Positions 25,902 through 35,040 of a stretch of 64,000 nucleotides of DNA are shown here, piece after piece. The position numbers and the translations under genes are program-made. Below the pieces are notes generated by a model. It was not told where the DNA came from and did not search any database. It was given only the letters and a program-made list of their open reading frames with translations. This DNA comes from Polycladomyces subterraneus (GTDB lineage: Bacteria; Bacillota; Bacilli; Thermoactinomycetales; JIR-001). The stretch spans positions 1 through 64,000 of the forward strand of contig NZ_JANRHH010000014.1 of the NCBI RefSeq assembly GCF_030433435.1. The letters run 5' to 3'. The first letter of the stretch is position 1; every line of letters starts with the position of its first letter.

Positions 25902-26051
25902 TTAAAAACCGCCAAAGAACGGCGTGAACCCGAAGCCTCCAAACAACGAAAAGAATAAAACGCCGAGTATGATCAGGATCACAATCACCACGATTATCCA
26001 TTTCAAACCGAACAACCCGAAAAAGCTACTGGTATTTGCCCCTTGAATCAC
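25902..26051 (-). CDS. 49-residue single-span membrane protein
   Basis: GTG-started ORF reading MIQGANTSSFFGLFGLK, then WIIVVIVILIILGVLFF, then SLFGGFGFTPFFGGF. It has one transmembrane helix and a Gly/Phe-rich tail. GGAGAAGGAGGAAACG precedes the start and a strong terminator follows. The shape resembles small YjcZ-type sporulation peptides of Bacilli (Gly/Phe-rich with one helix), but the match is by look only. Confidence 0.65.
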   Translation of the reverse strand: MIQGANTSSFFGLFGLKWIIVVIVILIILGVLFFSLFGGFGFTPFFGGF

Positions 26052-26129
26052 ACCGTTTCCTCCTTCTCCTCAAATCGAACTCTCTTACAACATATGTCCG
26101 CTCATTCCCGTTCGTATAGACAGATGACT

Positions 26130-26345
26130 GACAACTGTCGAATCTTAATCGGGTGGGCTCCGTTGACACCCGCTTTCCGGTATGCCTAAGATGAGATGGA
26201 GCCGTTCACGATAACAGAAACACCCAGATACGGGGTATGAAGCGGGGGCGGGGAACACTGCGGTCTTAATATGGGTATACGCCTGCTGGGTTTTTAGATA
26301 GGTTATGCCTGGTAATTCCGTAAGGGGAGCCATGTTTTCCCGGGT
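26130..26345. mobile_element. Possible IS200/IS605 3'-end relic
   Basis: No intact gene. The stretch near 26150-26175 (GGTGGGCTCCGTTGACACCC) and a following GAAGCGGGGGCGGGG resemble the sequence after the TnpB C-terminus in IS605/IS1341-type elements. Judged by resemblance, without an alignment. It lies directly before repeat R2. Confidence 0.35.
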
Positions 26346-26366
26346 GAACTTATGCACGACCGAGCA

Positions 26367-26503
26367 TCGATTCGGAAATCGCAGGAACCCCATCGCGGGC
26401 AATTTCCTCTAAGCCAGGCGTACTTTGCCCACGTTCTGAGCTTGAAGGTTCGGAGCGGCCATGATCAGCTTCCTTGCAGGTCGCAGGTGGAGCGAGCCAA
26501 GAA
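26367..26503 (+). repeat. Dispersed structured repeat, copy R2
   Basis: Shares with R1 and R4 the GGAAATCGCAGGAA, GGGCAATTTCCTCTAAGCC and AGCTTCCTTGCAGG blocks. Arms GGGCAA (26397-26402) and TTGCCC (26425-26430) pair perfectly. It ends ~50 bp before the thiD start. Confidence 0.6.
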
Positions 26504-26555
26504 AAAATGCATGCGATATTGACCAGACATGGACCTTAGTGAGAGGAGGACGAAT

Positions 26556-27353
26556 ATGACCATCGCTCGGGCACTTACCATCGCCGGTTCGGACAGTGGA
26601 GGAGGCGCCGGCATCCAAGCAGATTTGAAAACCTTTCAGGAATTGCGCGTGTTCGGAATGAGCGCGATCACTGCGGTCACTGCGCAAAACACATTGGGCG
26701 TGACAGGTATTTACGAACTGCCTCCGGAAGCAGTCGCCCAACAAATCGACGCCGTGGCCACGGATCTGGGAGTTGATGCGGCCAAAACCGGAATGATCGC
26801 CAATATTGAAATTATGGAAGTGATTGCGGAAAAGGTCAGAGAACATCGCATCCACCAATTGGTGATCGATCCGGTGATGATCGCCAAAAGTGGACATGCA
26901 CTGTTGAGAGAGGACGCACGTGATGCGCTGAAACGCCTGTTGATTCCCCTGGCAACCGTGATCACACCCAATCTTCCGGAAGCGGAAGTGTTGACGGGCA
27001 TGTCCCTGAACACCATGGAACAACGCAAGGAAGCGGCCAAACGGTTGTTGGATTTGGGGGTACACGCCGTCGTAATCAAAGGTGGGCACACCGACGAAGA
27101 GGAATCCGTCGATCTGTTTTACGACGGGAGGGAATTCCGTACCCTGTCGGCACCTCGTTTTCATACGCGCCACACTCACGGGACTGGCTGCACATTTTCC
27201 GCGGCCATCACGGCCGGGTTGGCCAAAGGCGAGTCATTGTGGGAGGCGGTGAAAACGGCCAAAGCCTTTATTACGGAAGCGATTCGCCATCCCCTTGACC
27301 TCGGGAAAGGCCATGGCCCCACCAACCATTGGGCTTACCGGCAATCAAAATAG
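26556..27353 (+). CDS. thiD: Hydroxymethylpyrimidine (phosphate) kinase
   Basis: A 265-residue ribokinase-fold enzyme that phosphorylates HMP and HMP-P for thiamine synthesis. The N-terminal TIAGSDSGGGAGIQADLKTF binds the pyrimidine, and HGTGCTFSAAITAGLAKG near the end carries the anion hole and catalytic Cys/Asp region. GAGAGGAGGACGAAT precedes ATG 26556; an in-frame ATG at 26529 lies too far upstream. thiE follows 16 nt later. No TPP riboswitch is visible upstream, which is unusual for thi genes in Firmicutes. A pyridoxal-kinase (PdxK) reading of this family is less likely given thiE. Confidence 0.92.
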   Translation: MTIARALTIAGSDSGGGAGIQADLKTFQELRVFGMSAITAVTAQNTLGVTGIYELPPEAVAQQIDAVATDLGVDAAKTGMIANIEIMEVIAEKVREHRIHQLVIDPVMIAKSGHALLREDARDALKRLLIPLATVITPNLPEAEVLTGMSLNTMEQRKEAAKRLLDLGVHAVVIKGGHTDEEESVDLFYDGREFRTLSAPRFHTRHTHGTGCTFSAAITAGLAKGESLWEAVKTAKAFITEAIRHPLDLGKGHGPTNHWAYRQSK

Positions 27354-27369
27354 AAAGGTGGGTTGATGG

Positions 27370-28023
27370 ATGTCCTTCACAGCAACTCAATTGCGCCTGT
27401 ACTTTATTATGGGCAGTCAGGACTGTCCCGATCAGGATCCGATTGACGTGTTGGAACAAGCGATCGCCGGCGGTATCACGATGTTTCAGTTTCGCGAAAA
27501 AAACTCCGACCTCACATTGAGCGAAACCGTCGCCTTGGGTCGTCACCTGCGTGAGATTTGCCGTCAACACAACATCCCGTTCATTGTGAATGACCGAGCC
27601 GATTTGGCGCTCATTCTCGATGCCGACGGCGTACACGTGGGACAGGAAGACATGCCCGCCCGGGAAGTCCGGCGCCTGATCGGCCCCGACAAAATCCTCG
27701 GGGTGTCAGCTGAAAATATCGCGGAAGCGCGGCAAGCCATTGAGGACGGAGCAGACTATATCGGGGTGGGACCCATGTTTTTGACGTCTTCCAAAGCAGA
27801 TGCCGGGTTCCCTATCTATCCGGAGGCACTTCAGTCGATTCGCGAGCAACTGGAGGAACCCTTCCCCATTGTGGGCATCGGTGGAATCACCGCATCCAAT
27901 GCACATAAAGTGATGGCTGCCGGAGCGGATGGCATCGCCGTGATCTCCGCCATCGCCAAAGCGGAAGACCCCAAGCAGGCAGCCGAAGCATTGGTTCAGG
28001 CGATCAACTCCACAAAAATGTAA
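27370..28023 (+). CDS. thiE: Thiamine-phosphate synthase
   Basis: A 217-residue TIM-barrel enzyme that joins HMP-PP and thiazole phosphate. Motifs: GITMFQFREKNSDL (Lys/Arg for pyrophosphate), FIVNDRADLALILDADGVHV, GADYIGVGPMF and PIVGIGGITASNA (phosphate-binding loop). Normal length. AAAGGTGGGTTGATGG precedes the start. With thiD it forms a two-gene salvage/coupling operon; thiazole genes and thiC are not in the window. Confidence 0.94.
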   Translation: MSFTATQLRLYFIMGSQDCPDQDPIDVLEQAIAGGITMFQFREKNSDLTLSETVALGRHLREICRQHNIPFIVNDRADLALILDADGVHVGQEDMPAREVRRLIGPDKILGVSAENIAEARQAIEDGADYIGVGPMFLTSSKADAGFPIYPEALQSIREQLEEPFPIVGIGGITASNAHKVMAAGADGIAVISAIAKAEDPKQAAEALVQAINSTKM

Positions 28024-28152
28024 TACCTCCCGTTCGTTTCCGTCGCGGCAAAAATGGTACAATAGGTACTGATGTCGATCCTTTTGACGAAAACAGGTGA
28101 GATCACCTAATCGCCTCCGTGCGATGTTGAGATACGAGAAGGAGGTTTCCCG

Positions 28153-29190
28153 ATGAAATACCGCAATCTACCCGGCATTGACACACCGGTATCCGAAGTG
28201 GGCTTTGGCGTTTGGTCCGTCGCCACCCCTTGGTGGGGGGTCAAAGATGATGCGTTCGGCAAACGCTTGTTGCGCATGGCATACGAAGAGTACGGAATTA
28301 CCTTCTTTGACACTGCCGACGTCTACGGTCAGGGCAAGGGGGAAACCCTCTTGGCCGAAGCACTGGAAGGGCTTCGCGACAAGATAGTGATTGCCACCAA
28401 ATTTGGGTACGACATCTATGCGAAGCGGGGTGACCGACACGGCGGACACTCTGAATTGCCCCAACGGTGGGACGCCGCCTCGATCCGCAAATCCTGTGAA
28501 GAGAGCCTGCGTCGGCTGAAGACCGATGTGATCGACATTTATCAATTGCATAACGCACGGATGGAAGCCATCCAAAGTGAGGAAGTACTGGAGACGCTGG
28601 AACGGTTGAAGGAAGAAGGGAAGATCCGCACTTACGGCGTCGCACTGGGGCCGGACATCGGTTGGCGGGATGAAGGACTGGCCACGCTGGAAGATGAACG
28701 GTACGACATGGCCCAAATCATCAACAACCTGCTGGAGCAAGACCCCGCCCGCGACCTGATCAGGGAGGCGGAAAAACGAAACAAAGCCTTGATCGCCCGA
28801 GTTCCTCACGCGTCCGGTCTGTTGGACGGTACGTACGATCCGGAAAAGCACTTCGACAAACAGGACCATCGTTCGCACCGTCCGGTCAAGTGGATGCAAG
28901 CCGGTCTGGACGCGGTACGTCAGATGAAATTCCTGTACGAAGATACCGACCGCACCATCGGCCAAGCAGCGATCCTCTACTCGTTGGCCAGTCCGGCGAT
29001 CAAGTCGGTATTGCCCAACATCACGAGCGAGGAGAACCTGCGCGAATTTGCCCAAGCACCGGAGAAAACACCGCTGTCTGAGGAAGAAATGAAGAAGATC
29101 GAAGAACTGTGGGAAGGCGGCCTGAAGGAACAACTGAAGCAACCCTTCTCCAACAGCAAAAACAAGCCGACGCCCGTGGCGGCCCGCTAA
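28153..29190 (+). CDS. Aldo/keto reductase (YhdN/AKR11-like)
   Basis: A 345-residue NADPH-dependent TIM-barrel oxidoreductase. The catalytic tetrad is visible: Asp/Tyr in [14 protein letters not shown], Lys in IATKFGYD, His in DIYQLHN. Cofactor-end sequence [10 protein letters not shown] is present. The length matches general-stress AKR11 enzymes. AGAAGGAGGTTTCCCG precedes the ATG, a TACAAT box sits at ~28060, and a terminator follows. The substrate cannot be read from sequence. Confidence 0.9.
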   Translation: MKYRNLPGIDTPVSEVGFGVWSVATPWWGVKDDAFGKRLLRMAYEEYGITFFDTADVYGQGKGETLLAEALEGLRDKIVIATKFGYDIYAKRGDRHGGHSELPQRWDAASIRKSCEESLRRLKTDVIDIYQLHNARMEAIQSEEVLETLERLKEEGKIRTYGVALGPDIGWRDEGLATLEDERYDMAQIINNLLEQDPARDLIREAEKRNKALIARVPHASGLLDGTYDPEKHFDKQDHRSHRPVKWMQAGLDAVRQMKFLYEDTDRTIGQAAILYSLASPAIKSVLPNITSEENLREFAQAPEKTPLSEEEMKKIEELWEGGLKEQLKQPFSNSKNKPTPVAAR

Positions 29191-29208
29191 ACGGCACGAT
29201 AGTACAAT

Positions 29209-29237
29209 TTACAGGCGGGGAGTGTTCCCCGCCTGTT
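29209..29237. terminator. Bidirectional terminator after the AKR gene
   Basis: ACAGGCGGGG-AGTGTT-CCCCGCCTGT between convergent genes. Confidence 0.8.
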
Positions 29238-29248
29238 GATTGATCAAG

Positions 29249-29389
29249 TTATCTTCCCCGGTCGTTTTTTCCTCTTACCGGCTCATGCTCGCCCGCTTTC
29301 AACTTTCCGACGAAATCATTTACCATATACCCCACCAACAACGCCACGCCCACTGCGGTCAGAAAAATCAGAATCCCTATGGCAGACAT
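29249..29389 (-). CDS. 46-residue single-span membrane protein
   Basis: Reads MSAIGILIFLTAVGVALLVG, then YMVNDFVGKLK and a basic tail ending KNDRGR. One N-terminal transmembrane helix. GAAGGAGGGAATGCC precedes the ATG, strong support for translation. Convergent with the AKR gene. No recognised family. Confidence 0.65.
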   Translation of the reverse strand: MSAIGILIFLTAVGVALLVGYMVNDFVGKLKAGEHEPVRGKNDRGR

Positions 29390-29584
29390 GGCATTCCCTC
29401 CTTCGATGCGGCCAGCATCTCTTTCTTATTTATATGTATATCTTTCGTAAAGCTCCCCATTTTTTCCTTCCGACAAAAGATTTTTCCCCGATTTTTTCCC
29501 GAGCCGTGCAACAATCGTCCAGATCTGATCGTCTAAAGGGATGAAATGAGACAGGTACGCACCATACCGCGGAAAGGATGGCGT

Positions 29585-30013
29585 GTGAACATCATGGATT
29601 TTCTTGATACTGTCAAAATGATCGTCAAGAAAGTGGGAGAATATCAAGATTTCGAGAAGGCCGACAACTTCCGGATCCGCATCTTGTCCGCCAAACGCAG
29701 TGATTCTCTCGTCATCCAAGCATGGAACTCTGAGAACGGCCGCAGGATCATGGTCACGCATTATAACGGGGAGCAAGTGGAAACGCAAACAACTATCACT
29801 CCGATGGGCACACCCGTTAAATTGATGGTGCGCGGCGTGGTCGTGCCATGCAAAACCACCGAACAAAGAAAACTGGCAATTCGAATTTTGAAAGAGTGGG
29901 CACCGTCCCTGCGACGATTCATCCAGCCCGCCCGTGAATGGAGAAAAGAACATAGACGAATCAAAGACGTGCGCAGACTGCCCTTTTTGGATAATATACT
30001 CCGCGTATTCTGA
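29585..30013 (+). CDS. Hypothetical basic protein
   Basis: A 142-residue ORF. GTG 29585 follows GGAAAGGATGGCGT; ATG 29594 is the alternative. The N-terminal half (NIMDFLDTVKMIVKKVGEY) is helical; the middle (IRILSAKRSDSLVIQAWNSE ... VETQTTITPMGTPVKLMVRG) looks like beta structure; the tail is rich in Arg/Lys. No membrane segment, no known motif. Alone in its orientation, followed by IS relics. Confidence 0.62.
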   Translation: MNIMDFLDTVKMIVKKVGEYQDFEKADNFRIRILSAKRSDSLVIQAWNSENGRRIMVTHYNGEQVETQTTITPMGTPVKLMVRGVVVPCKTTEQRKLAIRILKEWAPSLRRFIQPAREWRKEHRRIKDVRRLPFLDNILRVF

Positions 30014-30063
30014 CGATGATCCCGATCCTATCCCCCTCCGTCCACTTTGGAAAGCGGAGGGGA

Positions 30064-30260
30064 AATGAATAGGCTTTATTGAAAAACTTACGTACTGGCA
30101 ACAGTTCGGCGAATGTTCAGACCATGCGAATGTCTTGTAGAATGGTATGAACGAATTGAAGAGAAATCCCTGAGCTTGGACGTTCAATAGCAGTAATGAA
30201 ATGGGGACGCTAGCTAGCCAGGAACCCCTCGGTTTCAAGAGTAGGGGATCTCAACAGCCG
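30064..30260 (+). mobile_element. Possible IS200/IS605 right-end relic
   Basis: Contains TTGGACGTTCAATAGCAGTA, then ATGAAATGGGGACGC and a GGAACCCCTCGGTTTCAAG palindromic end with a matching AGTAGGGGATCTC. This order is typical of the DNA after tnpB in IS605-type elements. No transposase frame remains. Confidence 0.4.
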
Positions 30261-30274
30261 AAAGTCTTGCCTTT

Positions 30275-30553
30275 CTACCGCTGTTGTTCCAACCACTCCT
30301 TGTCAAAGTCATCCGCCGCACACTGTGAAAACAGTCTCGCTTCCGCCAACCCAACCCAGCCGATGATATCCCGTCCAACAGCTCCACCCCATTCAACGAA
30401 CCGCTCCGTTTCATACTGGATCTCCCGTAAGATGACCGTCCGTTCACCCTCTCTCCAAACGGTTGTACCGGCCTTGTCGTTTTCTCCGCTTTCGCACGGT
30501 ATTCTGCCAGATGAAATGTAGTTTAAAGTATTTTCGCACTTTTCGACTTGATA
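30275..30553 (-). pseudogene. Open frame without a start: possible gene remnant
   Basis: A 92-codon open frame ends at TAG 30275. Its last part reads TTVWREGERTVILREIQYET, then ERFVEWGGAVGRDIIGWVGL, then AEARLFSQCAADDFDKEWLE and QQR, which looks like real protein. No ATG/GTG/TTG is suitably placed at its 5' end, and that end runs into repeat E2. I read it as the C-terminal remnant of a gene cut by a mobile element. Family unknown. Confidence 0.35.
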
Positions 30554-30654
30554 TCACCAAAATTCTGTCGGTCTTACGAGAGGGCTGAAACCCACCTCGT
30601 CCGACGCTCGTTTTCATCCCAACACTGAAGGGCTCGGTTTTCCCGATCGCTCTT
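30531..30654. mobile_element. IS200/IS605-end-like repeat E2
   Basis: Second copy of the ~120 bp element E1 (14570-14692), same orientation. The best-kept block is ACCAAAATTCTGTCG with the later CTCGTCCGACGCTCG and ATCCCAACACTGAAGGGCT. It sits immediately downstream of the leuB terminator. Confidence 0.5.
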
Positions 30655-30661
30655 GATAATC

Positions 30662-30691
30662 AAAACAAAACAACCCAGCGGAAAACCGCTG
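30662..30691 (-). terminator. Terminator of the ilv-leu operon
   Basis: On the minus strand, CCCAGCGG-TTTT-CCGCTGGG followed by TTGTTTTGTTTT, 50 nt after the leuB stop. Confidence 0.9.
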
Positions 30692-30743
30692 GGAGTTCAT
30701 GACCTCAGAACCTAGGGTTGTTATCTTATCCGCATCATTTCCA

Positions 30744-31862
30744 CTACATCACAACTTCCATCGGCACCTTCGGGTCCGGTTCAAAGGCGTTCATCGCTTC
30801 CACGACGAGATCGCCGAACTCTTCCGTGCCAACCGCCAACTCACCCGGTCCGGCGAGGTCGGCGGTACGATGCCCGTCGGCCAGCACCTTGCGAACCGCC
30901 TTCTCCACTGCTGTCGCCGCTTCCTCGTATCCGAAAGAATGACGCAGCATCATCGCTGCGGACAGGATCATGGCAGCGGGATTGGCCACGCCTTGGCCGG
31001 CGATGTCCGGCGCGGAACCATGGACGGGTTCGTACAGTCCCGTCGTGCCTTCACCCAGGCTGGCTGATGGCAACAAACCGATGGAACCCGTCAGCATGGC
31101 GGTTTCATCACTCAAAATATCACCGAACATGTTCTCAGTGACGATCACATCGAAGTCAGCCGGACGACGGATCAGCTGCATGGCGCAGTTGTCCACCAAC
31201 ACATGCTCCACCTGCACGTCCGGGTAGTCGAGAGCGACGCGGTTCACCACCGACCGCCACAGGCGGGAGCTTTCCAAAATGTTGGCCTTGTCGACGGAGG
31301 TCAGCATTTTCCGACGACCACGCGCAATCTCAAAAGCCCGTCGCACGATCCGTTCCACTTCGCGCTCGTGGTATACCAACGTATCCGTTGCCTGTTCGCC
31401 GTCTTCCAACTGCTCCCGTTTCTTTTCGCCGAAATAGATGCCGCCGGTCAACTCTCGTACCACGAGCAGATCGACTCCCTTTACCACTTCCTGTTTGAGG
31501 GTGGAGGCATTCTCCAATCCCTCAAACAGAACGGCCGGCCGCAGGTTGGCGAACAGCTTCAGCGATTTCCGCAATCCCAATAACGCCTGCTCGGGGCGCA
31601 GCTCTGGCGGGTTGTTGTCCCATTTGGGACCGCCGACCGCAGCCAATAACACGGCATCCGACTGTTGACAGAGCGAGAGCGTCTCTTCGGGAAGTGGGTT
31701 TCCGACGCGGTCAACCGCCCCACCTCCCGCCATCGCGAACGTAAACTGAAAGGAATGACCGAATTGGTCTTCCACCTTTCGCAACACTTTCAGCGCTTCC
31801 TCCATGATTTCCGGCCCGATGCCGTCACCGGGAAGCACTGCGATTTTTTTCACCGTTCCCAT
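30744..31862 (-). CDS. leuB: 3-Isopropylmalate dehydrogenase
   Basis: A 372-residue NAD-dependent enzyme of leucine synthesis (3-isopropylmalate to ketoisocaproate). Motifs: [14 protein letters not shown] at the start, [37 protein letters not shown] and [20 protein letters not shown]. Normal length. It follows leuA by 24 nt with GGAGGGAGAAGCAC before the ATG. It is the last gene of the operon here: leuC and leuD, which follow leuB in Bacillus, are absent and the downstream DNA holds IS relics. Confidence 0.96.
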   Translation of the reverse strand: MGTVKKIAVLPGDGIGPEIMEEALKVLRKVEDQFGHSFQFTFAMAGGGAVDRVGNPLPEETLSLCQQSDAVLLAAVGGPKWDNNPPELRPEQALLGLRKSLKLFANLRPAVLFEGLENASTLKQEVVKGVDLLVVRELTGGIYFGEKKREQLEDGEQATDTLVYHEREVERIVRRAFEIARGRRKMLTSVDKANILESSRLWRSVVNRVALDYPDVQVEHVLVDNCAMQLIRRPADFDVIVTENMFGDILSDETAMLTGSIGLLPSASLGEGTTGLYEPVHGSAPDIAGQGVANPAAMILSAAMMLRHSFGYEEAATAVEKAVRKVLADGHRTADLAGPGELAVGTEEFGDLVVEAMNAFEPDPKVPMEVVM

Positions 31863-31886
31863 GTGCTTCTCTCCCTCCGTTTGCCT

Positions 31887-33446
31887 TCATCTCAACACCG
31901 CATTCAGCGCGGCATCTTGAGTTTTCGACTGTTTCCGCGTCAGCAGGCGGTTGATCGCATCGATATACGCCCGTGCGCTCGCTTCCAGCACGTCGGTACT
32001 TACCCCCCGACCCTGTACGGTCATCTCACCTTGACGCAGCTGGACGTACCCTTCACCCAGCGCATCCGTGCCCTGCGTGTTGGAAGCCACTTTGTAATCG
32101 AGCAATTCCACTTTTTCGCCCGTCGCCCGATCGATCGCCTTGAAGATGGCGTCGATCGAGCCATTTCCGCATGCCGCTTCTTCCACTTCCTCTCCTGTCT
32201 GCCGGTTTCTCAGACGAAGCGATGCCGTCGGCAATGCATGGTTGCCGTAGGAGAGCTGGATCGATTCCAGTTCGAAAATCTCCGCGACTTCTCCCTGCTT
32301 TTCCTCTGCCAACGCGATCAAGTCCTCGTCGGTGAGCGTCTTTTTGCGGTCCGCCAATTCCTTGAAACGGACAAACAGGGCATTGATCCGTTCCTCGGAC
32401 AACGAATAACCCAAAGCTTCCAACCGTTCCCGAAATGCGTGCCGACCCGAGTGTTTGCCCAGGACCAGCTTGGTCTGAGAAAAACCAACAGTCTCTGGCC
32501 GGATGATCTCGTATGTTTCTTGGTGTTTCAACATGCCGTCCTGATGGATCCCCGATTCATGGGCAAAGGCGTTGGCACCGACGATCGCCTTGTTGGCAGG
32601 TACCGGCATCCCCGTCAGTTTGCTGACCAGTCGGCTGGTCCGCGCAATTTCAACCGGTCGAATGGTAGTGGTGACTTGATAATAGGATTGTCGCGTATAC
32701 AACGCCATCACCACTTCTTCCAATGCCGCGTTCCCTGCACGTTCTCCGATCCCGTTAATGGCTCCCTCCACTTGATCCACTCCGGCCTGGATGGCAGCCA
32801 AACTATTGGCCACCGCCAATCCGAGGTCATCGTGACAGTGTGCGCTCAGCTTCACCCGGTCGATCCCCGGAACCCGCTCCCGCAGTTGCACGAAGATGTT
32901 GGCATATTCATCGGGCGTCAGGTACCCCACCGTATCCGGAATGTTGAGCACATCCACACCGGATCGGATAACAACGTCCGCCACCTCGCAGAGAAAGTCG
33001 ATCTCCGTGCGCCCCGCGTCTTCCGGAGAAAACTCCACGACGGGGAAATAACGTTTGGCATACCGCACTGCCTCTGCCGCCTGCTCCAACACCTGCTCCT
33101 TCGTTTTTCTCAGTTTGTATTCCCGGTGAATGGGCGAGGTGGCGAGAAAGATGTGAATGGCAGGCTGCTTTGCTTCTTTCAACGCCTCCCACGCCGCGTC
33201 GATATCCTGTTGCACCGCACGCGACAGGCTGGCCACGGAGGCATCGGTCACCACCCGCGCCACCTCGCGGACGGCCGCCTGGTCGCCGGGGGAGGAGGCG
33301 GCGAACCCCGCCTCGATCACATTTACACCCAGCCGTTCCAGCTGCAAGGCGATTTCTACCTTTTCCTCCGTGCTCAGGTTGACGCCGGGTGATTGTTCGC
33401 CATCCCTCAATGTGGTGTCAAAGATCTGAACCATTCGCATGGCCAT
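31887..33446 (-). CDS. leuA: 2-Isopropylmalate synthase
   Basis: A 519-residue enzyme joining acetyl-CoA and ketoisovalerate, the committed leucine step. The HMGL-type barrel carries FDTTLRDGEQSPGVNL, HCHDDLGLAVANSLA (metal His pair) and GANAFAHESGIHQDG. The C-terminal LeuA dimer domain (about 390-510), with the leucine-feedback fold, is complete. Start ATG 33446 with nearby alternatives (MAMRMVQIFDTTLRDG). Between ilvC and leuB. Confidence 0.96.
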   Translation of the reverse strand: MAMRMVQIFDTTLRDGEQSPGVNLSTEEKVEIALQLERLGVNVIEAGFAASSPGDQAAVREVARVVTDASVASLSRAVQQDIDAAWEALKEAKQPAIHIFLATSPIHREYKLRKTKEQVLEQAAEAVRYAKRYFPVVEFSPEDAGRTEIDFLCEVADVVIRSGVDVLNIPDTVGYLTPDEYANIFVQLRERVPGIDRVKLSAHCHDDLGLAVANSLAAIQAGVDQVEGAINGIGERAGNAALEEVVMALYTRQSYYQVTTTIRPVEIARTSRLVSKLTGMPVPANKAIVGANAFAHESGIHQDGMLKHQETYEIIRPETVGFSQTKLVLGKHSGRHAFRERLEALGYSLSEERINALFVRFKELADRKKTLTDEDLIALAEEKQGEVAEIFELESIQLSYGNHALPTASLRLRNRQTGEEVEEAACGNGSIDAIFKAIDRATGEKVELLDYKVASNTQGTDALGEGYVQLRQGEMTVQGRGVSTDVLEASARAYIDAINRLLTRKQSKTQDAALNAVLR

Positions 33447-33459
33447 CCCCCCTGTTTTC

Positions 33460-34473
33460 TCAGGACCGTACCGGTTCTTTTTTCTTACCGTCCAGCCAAG
33501 CCATCATGCGGCGCAATTCGGCTCCCACACGTTCCAGTTGATGGTTTCGCTCCTCTTCCCGCAAACGCTGGAAGTTGGGGCGCCCTTGCCGGTTTTCCTC
33601 GATCCAGTTGCGGGCGAAGGTGCCGTTTTGGATCTCCTTCAACACTTCCTTCATCGCTTGACGCGAGGCTTCTCCCACGACGCGTTTGCCGCTGGAATAG
33701 TCACCGTACTCAGCGGTGTCGCTGACCGAATACCGCATATTGGCCAATCCGCCCTCATACATCAGGTCGACGATCAATTTCAATTCATGCAAACATTCGA
33801 AATAAGCGATTTCCGGTTGGTAGCCCGCTTCCACCAACGTTTCGAAACCGGCTTTGACCAGCTCGCTCACACCACCGCACAACACGGCTTGCTCACCGAA
33901 CAAGTCCGTTTCCGTCTCCTCTTTGAAGGTGGTTTCAATCACGCCGGCCCGGGTGGCACCGATGCCTTTGGCATAAGCCAATCCCAATTCCTTGGCATGA
34001 CCGCTGGCGTCCTGATGCACCGCGATCAATGCCGGAACGCCGAAGCCTTCTACGTAGACGCGACGTACCAAGTGACCCGGCCCTTTGGGTGCGATCAGCA
34101 CCACATCCACATTGCTTGCCGGCTGGATCTGACCAAAATGGATGTTGAATCCATGTGAGAAAAACAGGGCCGATCCCGATTTCAAATGAGGGGCCACCTG
34201 CTCCTGATACACTTTGGCCTGTACTTCATCCGGAAGCAGAAGCTGCACGACCTCCGCGCGACGTACGGCTTCGTCTACCTCAAACACTTCAAACCCGTCT
34301 TGTTCCGCCTGTTCCCAAGAGCGCCCCGGACGAAGGCCGATAATAACATGAACGCCACTGTCCCGAAGATTTTGCGCTTGTGCGTGACCTTGACTGCCGT
34401 ACCCGATCACTGCTACGGTTTTCCCTTTCAACACGTCCAATTGTGCATCTTGGTCATAGTACATTTTCACCAT
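33460..34473 (-). CDS. ilvC: Ketol-acid reductoisomerase
   Basis: A 337-residue class I enzyme converting acetolactate/acetohydroxybutyrate to dihydroxy acids with NAD(P)H and Mg. The Rossmann motif is [14 protein letters not shown]; the knotted C-terminal domain holds the metal residues ([16 protein letters not shown] and [12 protein letters not shown]). ACGAGGAGGAATTCAAT precedes ATG 34473; the frame extends upstream into ilvN but without a site. Third gene in the operon. Confidence 0.97.
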   Translation of the reverse strand: MVKMYYDQDAQLDVLKGKTVAVIGYGSQGHAQAQNLRDSGVHVIIGLRPGRSWEQAEQDGFEVFEVDEAVRRAEVVQLLLPDEVQAKVYQEQVAPHLKSGSALFFSHGFNIHFGQIQPASNVDVVLIAPKGPGHLVRRVYVEGFGVPALIAVHQDASGHAKELGLAYAKGIGATRAGVIETTFKEETETDLFGEQAVLCGGVSELVKAGFETLVEAGYQPEIAYFECLHELKLIVDLMYEGGLANMRYSVSDTAEYGDYSSGKRVVGEASRQAMKEVLKEIQNGTFARNWIEENRQGRPNFQRLREEERNHQLERVGAELRRMMAWLDGKKKEPVRS

Positions 34474-34531
34474 ATTGAATTCCTCCTCGTAAAATGTATG
34501 TGATGAAAGTGAATCCGCTTTGACAAACTCC

Positions 34532-35038
34532 TCACGCATGCAAATGTGCTTTGGTTTGGATCTGCATGCTGCGCGGCAAGGCGGTAATCCCCGTCCTGGC
34601 CAGTTCCTTGATGCCGTAAGGACGCAGAAGTTCGATGAGTGCATCCAGTTTTTCGCGGTCACCGGTTGCCTGGATCATCAAGCTGTTGGTGCCAACATCG
34701 ACCACCGACGCCCGGAACGGTTCGATGATCCCCTGAATCTCCGCCCGATTGGAGGAAGTGGCCCCCACCTTCACCAGCAGCAATTCCCTGGCCACCGACT
34801 GTTGGATGCTCAAATCCTGCACCTTGATCACATCGATCAATTTGTGTAAATGTTTGGAAACTTGTTCCATCGTCCGAGCGTCTCCGTGGGTCACAATGAC
34901 GATCCGCGACAGACCGGGCTCTTCGGACTCACCGACGCTGATGCTCTCGATGTTGAAATTGCGTCTCCCGAACAGGCTGGCCACCCGTGCCAGCACGCGC
35001 GGCTGGTTGTTGACCAGAATCGATATGATGTGTCTCAT
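34532..35038 (-). CDS. ilvN: Acetolactate synthase regulatory (small) subunit
   Basis: A 168-residue regulatory subunit. An N-terminal ACT domain ([20 protein letters not shown] ... [20 protein letters not shown]) and a C-terminal ALS_ss domain. It binds valine and activates the catalytic subunit. It starts 2 nt after the ilvB stop, so translation is probably coupled. Also named ilvH in Bacillus. Confidence 0.95.
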   Translation of the reverse strand: MRHIISILVNNQPRVLARVASLFGRRNFNIESISVGESEEPGLSRIVIVTHGDARTMEQVSKHLHKLIDVIKVQDLSIQQSVARELLLVKVGATSSNRAEIQGIIEPFRASVVDVGTNSLMIQATGDREKLDALIELLRPYGIKELARTGITALPRSMQIQTKAHLHA

Positions 35039-35040
35039 AC

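Noticed and set aside
26052-26555. TPP riboswitch before thiD
   Set aside because: I looked for the CTGAGA and ACC-x-TTGAACCTG cores on the plus strand and did not find them.
31665-33392. 575-codon open frame on the plus strand opposite leuA
   Set aside because: Antisense shadow of a clear leuA; His/Arg/Phe-rich composition typical of such shadows.
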